Source of the DNA: Aquitalea aquatilis | GTDB lineage: Bacteria > Pseudomonadota > Gammaproteobacteria > Burkholderiales > Chromobacteriaceae | Assembly: GCF_005155025.1 (NCBI RefSeq) | Contig: NZ_CP039731.1 | Location: forward strand, 558,001 to 622,000 | Reading direction: 5' to 3' | DNA length: 64,000 bases | Shown: piece by piece, positions 45,694-54,434 of the stretch | Position numbering within the stretch: the first letter of the stretch is position 1 | Layout: each line of letters starts with the position of its first letter | Position numbers and translations under genes: made by a program | Notes under the pieces: model-generated | What the model saw: only the letters and a program-made list of their open reading frames with translations | Databases searched by the model: none | What the model was told of the DNA's origin: nothing

Positions 45694-45802
45694 GAGCCGC
45701 TAACAAAACCCTAGTGCGGCGTTGCGCCTGCTGGCCGCACGCTTTCTGTCTGGGTCGGCACGCCTTGCCCCAGGAACGCTACGCCCTTGTCAGCCACGCT
45801 AA
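45691..45802. repeat. dispersed inverted-end repeat, copy B
   Basis: Begins TAAGAGCCGCTAACAAAA and shares TTGCGCCTGCTGGCCG and GCACGCCTTGCCC blocks with copies A and C; the right end (CTTGTCAGCCACGC) is degenerate. It fills the whole gap between two convergent genes and supplies the stop codon of the dehydrogenase gene. Confidence 0.75.
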
Positions 45803-47445
45803 GCCAGCGCCGCCAGATCGGCAGCCAGCCGGGCCAGCAGGCCCGGCCAGTCGCCCGCCTGCTGCTGGCGGTACAAGCGCAGCGCCGGATACCACGGTGT
45901 GCTCTCCCCTTCCCAGCCCCAGCGCCAGTCGGTATGGCTGGCCGACAGCAACAGCCAGCACGGCAGGCCCAGGCAACCGGCCAGATGCGCCAGCGCAGTG
46001 TCCACCGTCACCAGCCCGTCCAGTTGCGCCAGTACGCCCGCCGTATCCGCCAGATCAGCCAGCCCGTCCTCGCCAGCCAGCAGCTGCGGCCATTGGCCCA
46101 GCCATGTCTGTTCGGTGGCGTTCACCGGCAGTTGCAGGCTGAGCCACTCGATATGCGGCAGTTGCAATAGCGGTGTCAGCAGGCGGAGAGCCGGCAGCGA
46201 ACGGTGATGATCGAAGGGATGACGGGCATGGCCACGCCATACCAGCCCCAGCCGCAGCTTGCGCTGTCTGGCTGGCAGCCTGGGTGATGGCGGCAGGGTA
46301 AAGCCTGCTGGCGGCGTGGCGGCCGGATCAGGCTGCAACAACCCGGGCAGGCTCATGGAAAAAACGTGGCAGTCGTGCGCGGGCAAGGCCATGTCCAGAC
46401 TGGTGAGCGACAGAAATAGCGCCGGACAGCCCAGCGCCATGCTGTGCAACAGGCGGATCAGCTCTGGCCGGCACACCACGGTCAGACGCTCGGCCTGCAA
46501 CTGGGGCAGATAGCGGCAAAACTGCAGCGCATCGCCCAGCCCCTGCTCCAGCCACACCAGCAAATGCTTCCCGGCCAGCGGCTCGCCCTGCCAGCGTGGC
46601 GAGGCAAGACTTGGCAGGCCAAGCTCGACCGGCGGGCGCAGCAAGCGCGCTTCGTGTGCCTGCCAGCCCTCATGCCAGCGCCGCTGCACCAGCAGCAGAT
46701 AGCCCAGGTTCTGCACATGCCGTGGCTGTTGCGGCTGGCTGGCCACCGCCTGACGCCAGGCGGCTTCGGCCCGGCCTGCCTGACGCAGCTCGCTACAGGC
46801 CAGCGCCCAGATCGCCGCCTGGCTGGCATCCGCCTGCTCAAGCGGCACATTGTGCTGTAGCAAGCGCATGGCTGCGCTGGCCATGCCCTGCTGCAGACAG
46901 GCCGCCGCCAGTGCCGCCGCCTCGGCGCTCGTCAACTGCGGCAAACGCAATGCCCGCTGCAACAAGCGCGCCGCTACCCGCCAGCGCCGCTGCCGCTGGC
47001 ACAACAACAGCAGATCGTGCAGCGCCACCACATGATCGGGCTGCACACGCAACAAACGGCGCCAGCAAGCTTCCTCCTGCGCAACGCGGCCATCTTGCTG
47101 ATAGCGCAGCGCCAGCCGGTACAGGCTGTCCTGGTGTTGCGGGTCAGCGGCCAGTTCGGCCAGGAAATACTGCTCGGCCAGGGCGGCTTCGCCACGCTCG
47201 TCGTGCAGGCAGCCCAGGTTGTAATGGACATCCGCCGCGGCAGCATCCAGCCGCAGCGCCTGCTGCCAGCATTGCAGCGCGAGATCGCCCTGCCCCAGCC
47301 TGGCCGCACAGACGCCCAGCAGATTCCACATCGGCGCATTGCCCGGCTCTGCCTGCAAACAACGCTGCGCCGCCTGCAAGGCAGCGGGCAGATTCTGCTC
47401 GGCCAGCAAGGTAGCCGCCTGCATGGCCAGTGCCGACAAGCCCAT
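45799..47445 (-). CDS. TPR protein with glycosyltransferase-like C-terminal domain
   Basis: The 548-residue protein has TPR units over about 1-270 (AALQAAQRCLQAEPGNAPMW, CWQQALRLDAAAADVHYNLG) and a C-terminal domain of the GT-B/heptosyltransferase-like fold (about 290-548: LLVWLEQGLGDALQF, LVTVDTALAHLAGCLGLP, DWRWG). Such fusions are found beside flagellin and polysaccharide genes, where they may glycosylate proteins; here it is an orphan. I start at 47445 because GGGAGG precedes it; a Met ten codons upstream is possible. The acceptor is unknown. Confidence 0.82.
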   Translation of the reverse strand: MGLSALAMQAATLLAEQNLPAALQAAQRCLQAEPGNAPMWNLLGVCAARLGQGDLALQCWQQALRLDAAAADVHYNLGCLHDERGEAALAEQYFLAELAADPQHQDSLYRLALRYQQDGRVAQEEACWRRLLRVQPDHVVALHDLLLLCQRQRRWRVAARLLQRALRLPQLTSAEAAALAAACLQQGMASAAMRLLQHNVPLEQADASQAAIWALACSELRQAGRAEAAWRQAVASQPQQPRHVQNLGYLLLVQRRWHEGWQAHEARLLRPPVELGLPSLASPRWQGEPLAGKHLLVWLEQGLGDALQFCRYLPQLQAERLTVVCRPELIRLLHSMALGCPALFLSLTSLDMALPAHDCHVFSMSLPGLLQPDPAATPPAGFTLPPSPRLPARQRKLRLGLVWRGHARHPFDHHRSLPALRLLTPLLQLPHIEWLSLQLPVNATEQTWLGQWPQLLAGEDGLADLADTAGVLAQLDGLVTVDTALAHLAGCLGLPCWLLLSASHTDWRWGWEGESTPWYPALRLYRQQQAGDWPGLLARLAADLAALA

Positions 47446-47475
47446 CACCGTGTCCTCCCAAGTAAAAAATCCCAT

Positions 47476-47499
47476 GAAAAAGCCGCCCGCAGGCGGCCT
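47476..47499 (-). terminator. terminator after the chemoreceptor gene
   Basis: On the minus strand GCCGCC-TGCG-GGCGGC is followed by TTTTT. It lies 20 bp past the chemoreceptor stop and before the TPR gene. Confidence 0.8.
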
Positions 47500-47519
47500 T
47501 GGTCCAGCATCTTATCGTC

Positions 47520-49394
47520 TTACAGGTGGAACTTGGCAAACTCGCCATTCATCTGCCCAGCCCGGCCTGCCAGGCTCTGCAAGGTGGTGCTGGCCTGTTG
47601 CAGCATTTCGTCATTCTCCAGCACCCGGCTGTTGATCTGCTCCGAGCTTTGCGCAATCAGCGTGCTGGCATTGTGCTGCTCCTGGGTGGAGTGGGAAATC
47701 TCCGACATTTTGCTGACCACTTCCAGCATGGAGTGACGAATGGACTGAATGGTGGCCACCGCCTGCTGGGTCAGCACCACGCCATCGTTCACCACGGTCA
47801 CCGTCTGCTGCACATCGCCCACGGCCTTGCCGGTTTCGCTGCGAATGGCACTGACCATGCCGGCAATCTGCACCGTGGCCTGGGCCGTGCGCTCGGCCAG
47901 TTTGCGCACCTCGTCGGCCACCACGGCAAAGCCGCGCCCCTGCTCACCAGCGCGTGCAGCCTCGATGGCAGCGTTGAGGGCCAGCAGATTGGTCTGGTCG
48001 GCGATGTCGCGTATCACCTCGGTGATGCCGGAGATCTGCTGCGAGCGCTGCTCCAGCGCGGCCAGCATGGTTTCCAGCGATCTGACCGACTGCACCGTAC
48101 TTTCCATGCCATCGGCCAGACACAGCAGGCCTTGCGCGCCAGACTCCAGCCCGGTGCCAGTGGCGGTGGCCAGCTGATCGGCCTCACGCGCATTGTCTGC
48201 AATATGGGCAATGCTGACGGTGATCTGCTCCAGCGTCGCCGCATTGGACGAAGACATGTCCGAAATACGGCGCGCGCTGTCTGCTACATCCAGCACCTGG
48301 CCAGACACCTGGCCGACGCCGTCCACCACGCCGCCAGCGTTGTCGCGCAGACCACGGAACAGCGTTGCCAGCTGCGTGACGAACTGATTGAAAGCGCGCG
48401 CGGTGGCGGCGATTTCATCCTGCCCTTCGTCCTTCAGCCGCAGGGTAAGATCGCCATCACCATGCGCAATGTCTTCCATGGCGGCTTTCAGTGCCACCAG
48501 CCCGCCCAGCATGCGCCGCAGCAAGAATCCGGCCAGCGGAATCAGCAGGGCAAACACCAGCGCGCTCAAGCCAGCCACGGTCAGCAGCAGGGTATTGAGC
48601 GGCGCCAGGATGTCATCCTTGTGCGTGGCCAACCCGATCAGCCAGTCACTGTCCGGAATGCGCTGCACGGAGAGCAGCATGTCCTGCTCGCCCATGCGCA
48701 TCTGCTGCAGGCTGGCCGAACCGGCCAGCTCGGCCAGCTTGTCTGCCGTCAGCTCCGGTGCCAGCTGGCTGATGGGCTTGAGCGTGAGCGCCGCCTGCGG
48801 ATGCGCCAGCAGCTTGCCCTTGCTGTCCACGATGAAGGCATAGCCATTGCCACGAATCTGCAGCGACAGCACCGATTTGACCAGGCTATCGACAAAGACA
48901 TCGCCACCCACCACGCCGACCTGGCTGCCGCCATGGCTGATGGGAGCGGCCACGGTAATGGTGAGTTTCTTGCTGGCTTCATCGACATAGGGCTCGGTCA
49001 CAATCGGCTTGCCGGCGGCCATGGCCTGCTTATACCAGTCGCGCTCGGCCACCTTGTAGTCGGCCGGTGCGCTCCAGTCGTCGGAAAACAGCGAATGGCC
49101 ATCGGCAAAACCGGCGTAGTTCACATTGAAACCGGCCTTGGCACCGACCTTGAGAAAACGCAGGGCATCCGCCTCACTCGCCACGCTGGCCTGGGCGGCA
49201 ATTTCCTGCTTTTTCTCATCCAGCCAGGTTTTCACCACACTGCTCTGCCCCTTGAGCGCAGAGTCAAACTCGTGATTCAGTCCGCTGAGAATTTCGCCGC
49301 GCATCTGGATGAACACAATCAACACCAGCACCAGGCCAAACAGCGCCATCAGCAAGGCGTTGAAGGCAATCAGCTTGCTTCGCAAAGATTTCAT
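47520..49394 (-). CDS. methyl-accepting chemotaxis protein with amino-acid-type dCache domain
   Basis: The 624-residue chemoreceptor has transmembrane segments at about 10-30 and 270-295, a periplasmic dCache_1 domain between them, a HAMP region, and the signalling domain with the conserved hairpin tip ([29 protein letters not shown]). The ligand pocket shows Tyr113, Arg118, Trp120, Tyr121, Tyr136 and Asp165. These have the same relative spacing as the residues that bind the amino and carboxyl groups of amino acids in PctA-type receptors, so an amino-acid ligand is likely. It has no adjacent che genes. Confidence 0.95.
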   Translation of the reverse strand: MKSLRSKLIAFNALLMALFGLVLVLIVFIQMRGEILSGLNHEFDSALKGQSSVVKTWLDEKKQEIAAQASVASEADALRFLKVGAKAGFNVNYAGFADGHSLFSDDWSAPADYKVAERDWYKQAMAAGKPIVTEPYVDEASKKLTITVAAPISHGGSQVGVVGGDVFVDSLVKSVLSLQIRGNGYAFIVDSKGKLLAHPQAALTLKPISQLAPELTADKLAELAGSASLQQMRMGEQDMLLSVQRIPDSDWLIGLATHKDDILAPLNTLLLTVAGLSALVFALLIPLAGFLLRRMLGGLVALKAAMEDIAHGDGDLTLRLKDEGQDEIAATARAFNQFVTQLATLFRGLRDNAGGVVDGVGQVSGQVLDVADSARRISDMSSSNAATLEQITVSIAHIADNAREADQLATATGTGLESGAQGLLCLADGMESTVQSVRSLETMLAALEQRSQQISGITEVIRDIADQTNLLALNAAIEAARAGEQGRGFAVVADEVRKLAERTAQATVQIAGMVSAIRSETGKAVGDVQQTVTVVNDGVVLTQQAVATIQSIRHSMLEVVSKMSEISHSTQEQHNASTLIAQSSEQINSRVLENDEMLQQASTTLQSLAGRAGQMNGEFAKFHL

Positions 49395-49444
49395 GTCTCC
49401 CCCTTATTTCCTTCAGGGTTGAATTGTTTGAACTTGCCTTGGTG

Positions 49445-49668
49445 AATCATCGCTACCACCTGACATATCCCGGCAGGCAAGCACCTATGCCATACATTAA
49501 ATTATTAAAATCTAATATATATCTTGATCCAACACAGCAAAGGCTTGTTGACCGTACTAGCAAGTACAAAACCCAGGTCTGCGCGCCATAGGCTGTGGTG
49601 AAAACAGCAAGGCCAAGCATGAGGATAGCGCGCCGCAGCTGACGTTACAGGGCAGGAGACAAGCAGGC
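49445..49668. other. promoter region of the chemoreceptor gene
   Basis: The stretch upstream of the minus-strand chemoreceptor is AT-rich at 49495-49530 and holds no open reading frame of note. It ends at a minus-strand terminator (49669-49697). Confidence 0.4.
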
Positions 49669-49697
49669 AAAAAAAATCCCCTGAGGGTTCTCAGGGG
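49669..49697 (-). terminator. strong minus-strand terminator
   Basis: CCCCTGAG (49678-49685) and CTCAGGGG (49690-49697) form the stem and the minus strand continues with ATTTTTTTT. It lies 260 bp after the acyl-CoA synthetase gene, behind a second weaker hairpin. Confidence 0.85.
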
Positions 49698-49760
49698 CCA
49701 ACACGAGGAAGAAACATCTGGCTGGGGTTACCAGCTGATGCTTCGAGGGGCTAACACCAC

Positions 49761-49778
49761 AAAAGGCCTTGCGGCCTT
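49761..49778 (-). terminator. weaker minus-strand terminator
   Basis: AAGGCC-TTGC-GGCCTT with TTTT on the minus strand. With the terminator at 49669 it brackets about 90 bp of untranslated minus-strand sequence. Confidence 0.5.
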
Positions 49779-49837
49779 CAGTGCGATGCACAATTTAGCG
49801 CAAATGCTCTATTCTGTCCATTCAATTCAGCGGCTTA

Positions 49838-49952
49838 GACCCGCTAACAAAACCCCCGCTCCTGCGTTGCGCCTCCTTGCCGTACTAGCTGTACTGTCTG
49901 CGTCGGCGCGCCTTGGCCCGGGTTCTCTACGCGCTTTTGTTAGCAGCTCTTA
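49838..49952. repeat. dispersed inverted-end repeat, copy C
   Basis: Ends CCGCTAACAAAA and TTTTGTTAGCAGCTCTTA are inverted. The core shares GCGTTGCGCCTCCTTGCCG and CTGTCTGCGTCGGCGCGCC-like blocks with copies A and B. Read on the minus strand it begins TAAGAGCTGCTAACAAAA, the same end as the other copies, five bp after the synthetase stop codon. Confidence 0.8.
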
Positions 49953-49956
49953 GCGC

Positions 49957-51579
49957 TCATGCCCACTGGTAATCCTTGAACATTTCACGCAGTTTCATCT
50001 TCTGCAGTTTGCCGGTGGCGGTGTGCGGCAGCTCGTCCAGAAACACCACCTCGTCCGGGGTCCACCACTTGGCGATCTTACCTTCGTAAAAGCCGATCAG
50101 CTCTTCGCGCGTGGCGCTGGCACCGGGCTTGAGCACCACCACCATCAGTGGGCGCTCGTCCCACTTGGGGTGCAGCACACCGATGGCGGCCGCCTCGGCC
50201 ACCGCCGGGTGACCCACCAGAATGTTTTCCAGCTCAATGGAGCTGATCCACTCACCGCCGGACTTGATCACGTCCTTGGTGCGGTCGGTAATCTTCATGT
50301 AGCCATCGCGGTCGATGGTGACCACGTCGCCGGTATTGAACCAGCCATCCTCGGTATGCGAATCGTCCTGCTCGCGCTTGAAGTAGCGCGACAGCACCCA
50401 GGAACCCTTGACCTGCAGATTGCCAAAGGCCACGCCATCGTTGGGCAGCGGCTTGCCTTCGTCGTCGACAATGCGGATGGCCACACCGTAAATCGGCCGC
50501 CCCTGCTTGGTTTGCAGGCCGCGCAGCGTTGGCGTGTCACAGCCGTTGTGCTTGAACTTGGGCGTGCTGGTGGTGCCGCAGGGCGACAGCTCGGTCATGC
50601 CCCACAACTGGCGCAGCTCGGCACCATGCTCGGCCAGTTGATCGACCATGCTTTCCGGCGCAGCCGAGCCGCCGACGATGACGCGCTTGAGGCTGTGAAT
50701 CTTCAGATGGTTCTTCTGACAGTGCTGCAGCAGCATCATCCAGATGGTGGGCACGCCGGCCGCCATGGTGACGCCTTCGCTCTCGATCAGCTCGTACAGA
50801 TTGACGCCGTCCATCTTGGGGCCGGGCAACACCAGCTTGGCACCGTTCATGGTGCAGCTGTAGGGCAGGCCCCAGCCATTGACATGGAACATCGGCACCA
50901 CCGGCATGATGGCGCCCTGCGCCGAGATATCCAGGCTGTCCGGCAGCGAACTGGCAAAGGCATGCAGCACGGTGGAGCGGTGCGAATACAGCACGCCCTT
51001 GGGGTTACCAGTCGTGCCCGAGGTGTAACACAGGCTGGAGGCGGTGTTTTCGTCGAAATCCGGCCACTGATATTGGTCGCTGTGGCTGTTGACCAGGTCT
51101 TCGTAGCACAGCAGGTTGTCCAGCGTGGACTCGCGCGGCATGTGGGCGCGGTCGGTCAATAGCACGAAGTGCTGCACGGTAGTCAGTTCGGCGGCAACCT
51201 GCTCCACCACAGGCAGGAAGCTGAGGTCAAACATCAGTACCTTGTCTTCGCCGTGATTGATGATGTAGCTGATCTGTTCGGCAAACAGGCGCGGGTTGAC
51301 GGTATGGCAGATGGCCCCGGAACCGGAGGTGGCAAAGTAGATTTCGTAGTGGCGGTAGCCGTTCCAGGCCAGGGTGCCCACGGTATCGCCATGCTGCACG
51401 CCCAGGCCAGCCAGGGCATTGGCCAGCTGCCGGCTGCGGCGTGCTGCTTCGCGGTAGGTATAGCGGTGAATCGGGCCTTCCACGGTGCGCGACACGATCT
51501 CGCTATCGCCATGGTAGGTTTCGGCATGCTGCAGCAGGGCGGAGATCAGCAGCGGCTGCTCCATCATTTGTCCACGCAT
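49957..51579 (-). CDS. acyl-CoA synthetase (AMP-dependent, medium/long-chain, AlkK-like)
   Basis: It activates fatty acids to acyl-CoA through an acyl-adenylate. The 540-residue product has the AMP-binding motif [11 protein letters not shown], the A5 motif [10 protein letters not shown], the [22 protein letters not shown] motif and the C-terminal catalytic Lys in [12 protein letters not shown]. It resembles AlkK-type medium-chain enzymes more than FadD. The first in-frame ATG (51579) and a second four codons on ([11 protein letters not shown]) are both possible starts. It appears to be monocistronic. Confidence 0.9.
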   Translation of the reverse strand: MRGQMMEQPLLISALLQHAETYHGDSEIVSRTVEGPIHRYTYREAARRSRQLANALAGLGVQHGDTVGTLAWNGYRHYEIYFATSGSGAICHTVNPRLFAEQISYIINHGEDKVLMFDLSFLPVVEQVAAELTTVQHFVLLTDRAHMPRESTLDNLLCYEDLVNSHSDQYQWPDFDENTASSLCYTSGTTGNPKGVLYSHRSTVLHAFASSLPDSLDISAQGAIMPVVPMFHVNGWGLPYSCTMNGAKLVLPGPKMDGVNLYELIESEGVTMAAGVPTIWMMLLQHCQKNHLKIHSLKRVIVGGSAAPESMVDQLAEHGAELRQLWGMTELSPCGTTSTPKFKHNGCDTPTLRGLQTKQGRPIYGVAIRIVDDEGKPLPNDGVAFGNLQVKGSWVLSRYFKREQDDSHTEDGWFNTGDVVTIDRDGYMKITDRTKDVIKSGGEWISSIELENILVGHPAVAEAAAIGVLHPKWDERPLMVVVLKPGASATREELIGFYEGKIAKWWTPDEVVFLDELPHTATGKLQKMKLREMFKDYQWA

Positions 51580-51898
51580 CTTGTTTCCCCTTTATTGTCG
51601 TGGTTTGGAATCTATCAAAAGACCATAGGCATTTTGGGGCATTTGCTCCAATCACATTTTCTGATGCAAACAGGAAAGACCTGCTGATGAAAACAGAGGT
51701 TTACAGGGGAAAAGACAAGAAGTTTCCTAGCGCTTGCTTGGCAATAAAGATGACAAAGCACTGCTGTAGCAGGGCTGACAAGGGCAAACCGGCACCACGC
51801 TGTGCGCAAGCGGCCACCGCACTGCAAAGCCGGACGACAAGCAGCTTGCCAGTTGGCCACCCACGACACTGTGCTGGCAATACAACAGCTGATGCGTT

Positions 51899-52426
51899 TT
51901 AGCTTTTTACCGGACGCTTGGCCAGCATGCGTTGCAGGGTGCGGCGGTGCATGCCCATGGAGCGGGCCGTGGCCGAGATATTGCCATCGTGCTCGTTCAG
52001 CACCCGTTGCAGGTGCTCCCAGGTAACCCGACGCAAGGACATCGGCTGCGGTGACAGCGGCAGCTCCGGATTGGCCATTACCTGCTGGAAAGCCGCCAGG
52101 ATGTCATCCACCCCTGCTGGTTTGGCCAGATACTGCACCGCCCCCAGCTTGGTCGCCTCCACGGCGGTAGCGATGCTGGCATAGCCGGTGAGCACCACCA
52201 CGGCAGCCTGTGGATAAAGCTGGCGCAGGTCGGGCAGCAGGCGCAAGCCGCTTTCGCCTTCCAGGTTCAGGTCCAGCAGGATGCGCAGCGGTGGCTCATT
52301 GCGCGCTTGCAGCGCGGCTTGGCCATCGGCGGCACACTCGACGCGAAAGCCGCGCCGCGTCAGCGAACGCGCCAGCACCGAGGAAAAAGCCTGGTCATCA
52401 TCGACCAGCAGGAAATCCAGCGCCAT
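51899..52426 (-). CDS. regA: redox response regulator RegA (ActR/PrrA/RoxR family)
   Basis: The 175-residue regulator has a receiver domain (VDDDQAF acidic pocket, phosphoacceptor Asp52 in LLDLNLEGESG, Lys in AKPAG) and a short Fis-type helix-turn-helix (GNISATARSMGMHRRTLQRMLAKR), the hallmark of the RegA family. RegA proteins control respiratory and redox genes in answer to the quinone pool. The start at 52426 lies one base after the stop codon of the kinase gene, so the two are co-transcribed and coupled. Confidence 0.92.
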   Translation of the reverse strand: MALDFLLVDDDQAFSSVLARSLTRRGFRVECAADGQAALQARNEPPLRILLDLNLEGESGLRLLPDLRQLYPQAAVVVLTGYASIATAVEATKLGAVQYLAKPAGVDDILAAFQQVMANPELPLSPQPMSLRRVTWEHLQRVLNEHDGNISATARSMGMHRRTLQRMLAKRPVKS

Positions 52427-52427
52427 T

Positions 52428-53732
52428 TCACTCCTCCTGTTGCAAGGGCAGCCGCACGCAGGCGTGAACGCCGCCCTCGGCACGGTTATCCAGGGTCAGA
52501 ACGCCACCCAGCCGCGCCAGTGTGGCATGGCTGAGCATCACCCCCAGCCCCATCCCGGCCGGCTTGTCCGAATCCAGCGGTGCCAGGCCGGCACGCTGCA
52601 ATTGCTGGGTACTGAGGCAGCCTTCGCGATTGATGATGTCCAGTTGCAACTGCCCATCCCGCACGGAGGCGGTCACGGTCAGCTCGCCGCCACCAGCCTC
52701 GGCCGCATTGTTGATCAGATTGAAAAAGGCTGGCCAGAATGCGGCATCCAGCCGCACCAGCGGGTCTGCCCCTGCCGGAGCCTGCCATTCCAGCCGCACA
52801 TCCGGCCGCAGGCTGCGCCAGCCGGATAGCTGATGCGCCAGCGTGGCAAACAGCGGAATGGCGGCACCCTGTGGCTGAATGCCCTGCTTGAGCCGCGCCA
52901 GCGCCTGGGCACAACTGCCCAGCTGGGCTTGCATCAGTTGCAAGTCCTCGCGCAGCGGCTGATCGGCCGCATGCTGCAACAGCATATCTTCCACCAGCAG
53001 GGTCAGGGTATTGATGGGGGTGGACAGCGAATGCGCCGCGCCGGCCGCCTGCATGCCCACCGCCAGCAGTTGTTCGTCGCGCAGCTGGGTTTCCCGCGCC
53101 GCTGCCAGTGCGGCCTCGCGCGCCGCCAGTTGACGGGCCAGCCAGGACACAAAGCTGGTGATCAGCAGCGCCGACAGGGCAAAGGTCAGCCACATGCCGA
53201 CCAGGTGCAGGGAAAAGGCATACGCGGCATCGTTGCCCTGCAAGGGCCAGGGCAGGTGCCAGCCAAACAGCGCCGCATAGGCCAGCATGCTGAGCAAGGA
53301 CAGCCCCCAGGCAAACAGGCCGGGCGACAGCAAGGCGGCAAACAACACCGGCGGCAGATATAGCGAGGCCAGCGGATTGGCCGCACCGCCGCTGAAAGCC
53401 ATGCACTCGGTCAAGGCCAGCAGGTCGGCCAGCAAACCCAGCCGCAATAAGGGCAAGGCCGCACGGCCCTGCTGCAGCCGCTGACTCAGCACACCATTGA
53501 ACAAGGCCAGCGTGGCCAGCGCCTGCAGCAGCAATAGCCAGGGCAGCGCCAGTCCGCTCAGTCGGCACAGCAATAGCAACAGGCCTCCAGCAGCCAGCAT
53601 CAGCCAGCGCAGACGGGTAATCAGGCGCACCGCATCCGGCAGATCGGCTACCAGGCGGGAAGAAGAGGAAAACAGTTGGGGCAGCATGGCCGACACTTTA
53701 GCATCCCGCAGCACCAGTAGTGGCTGCGACAT
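52428..53732 (-). CDS. regB: redox sensor histidine kinase RegB (ActS/PrrB/RoxS family)
   Basis: The protein of about 434 residues has six transmembrane helices, then an H-box (AAGAAHSLSTP) and an ATPase domain. It keeps the quinone-site motif as GGAANPL (family GGxxNPF). It also has a Cys (QLGSCAQAL) exactly 40 residues after the phosphoacceptor His, the distance between His225 and Cys265 of Rhodobacter RegB, whose Cys is the redox switch. The start is uncertain: Met codons at 53744, 53732 and 53687 are in frame; 53732 has the best-placed GGGG. It is followed by regA. Confidence 0.9.
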   Translation of the reverse strand: MSQPLLVLRDAKVSAMLPQLFSSSSRLVADLPDAVRLITRLRWLMLAAGGLLLLLCRLSGLALPWLLLLQALATLALFNGVLSQRLQQGRAALPLLRLGLLADLLALTECMAFSGGAANPLASLYLPPVLFAALLSPGLFAWGLSLLSMLAYAALFGWHLPWPLQGNDAAYAFSLHLVGMWLTFALSALLITSFVSWLARQLAAREAALAAARETQLRDEQLLAVGMQAAGAAHSLSTPINTLTLLVEDMLLQHAADQPLREDLQLMQAQLGSCAQALARLKQGIQPQGAAIPLFATLAHQLSGWRSLRPDVRLEWQAPAGADPLVRLDAAFWPAFFNLINNAAEAGGGELTVTASVRDGQLQLDIINREGCLSTQQLQRAGLAPLDSDKPAGMGLGVMLSHATLARLGGVLTLDNRAEGGVHACVRLPLQQEE

Positions 53733-53874
53733 AATGCCGCACATCCCCGGCAGGCATGGATCGCGCTGCAGCCCAGCCCCCGACTGCAGCGGCTTGTGAC
53801 AACGGCACTTACCCGGCTCGTCGCCGCACGGCCAGTCTGCTAGTCTTGCAAGACTTTTTGTCGAACTGAGCCGG

Positions 53875-54267
53875 ATGAAACATTTGAAACTCGCAGGCTG
53901 CGGCCTGATCCTGTTTATCGCGTTGGGGCCGCTGGTGGGCTTGCTGGCCAGCGGTGTGCTGCCCTTGCTGGCCTATATGATCGGTGCCTTGCCGGCCGCG
54001 CTGGCCGGCACGCTGCTGGTGCTGCTGCGCCTGTCGCTGGATAGCGGCATCAGCCGCTGGCAACAAAGCTGGCCGCGCTGGCGACTGCTGGCACTGGCCG
54101 CCCTGCCCGGCGCACTGACCGGCGGCGTCATCACCCTGTATTACAGCCGCTGGCTGCAGCCGGCTTTATACGACCCCTTGTTCAACTATTATGTCGGTGC
54201 CGTGGCGGGAGGGGTGTGCAACGCCTTGTTCTGGCTGTTGCGCAGCCCGCCCGAGCCAGGCCGCTGA
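53875..54267 (+). CDS. hypothetical small membrane protein
   Basis: The 130-residue protein has three or four predicted transmembrane helices (CGLILFIALGPLVGLLASG, YMIGALPAALAGTLLVLL, LLALAALPGALTGGVITLYY, YYVGAVAGGVCNALFWLL). No family is recognised. It is divergent from regB and convergent with the next two-component operon. Its composition is typical of genuine membrane proteins of this genome. Confidence 0.65.
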   Translation: MKHLKLAGCGLILFIALGPLVGLLASGVLPLLAYMIGALPAALAGTLLVLLRLSLDSGISRWQQSWPRWRLLALAALPGALTGGVITLYYSRWLQPALYDPLFNYYVGAVAGGVCNALFWLLRSPPEPGR

Positions 54268-54291
54268 TCCGACGAGCCCGGCTACGAGCCG

Positions 54292-54326
54292 CAGCAAAAA
54301 AGAAAGCCCGCCTGGTCGGGGCGGGC
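54292..54326 (-). terminator. terminator of the PepSY-cytochrome-two-component operon
   Basis: On the minus strand GCCCGCC-N7-GGCGGGC is followed by TTTCTTTTTT. It lies about 110 bp past the kinase stop. A second hairpin without T-run (CCGGCAGG-N6-CCTGCCGG, 54348-54369) precedes it. Confidence 0.8.
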
Positions 54327-54434
54327 AATAACACCTTGGAGTGTGTCCCGGCAGGCTTGGACCTGCCGGCGTGTCTGGCACCAACAATACGCTGTTGCAA
54401 ATGCCAGGCCAATGCGACAGATTGCCGCAGCATC

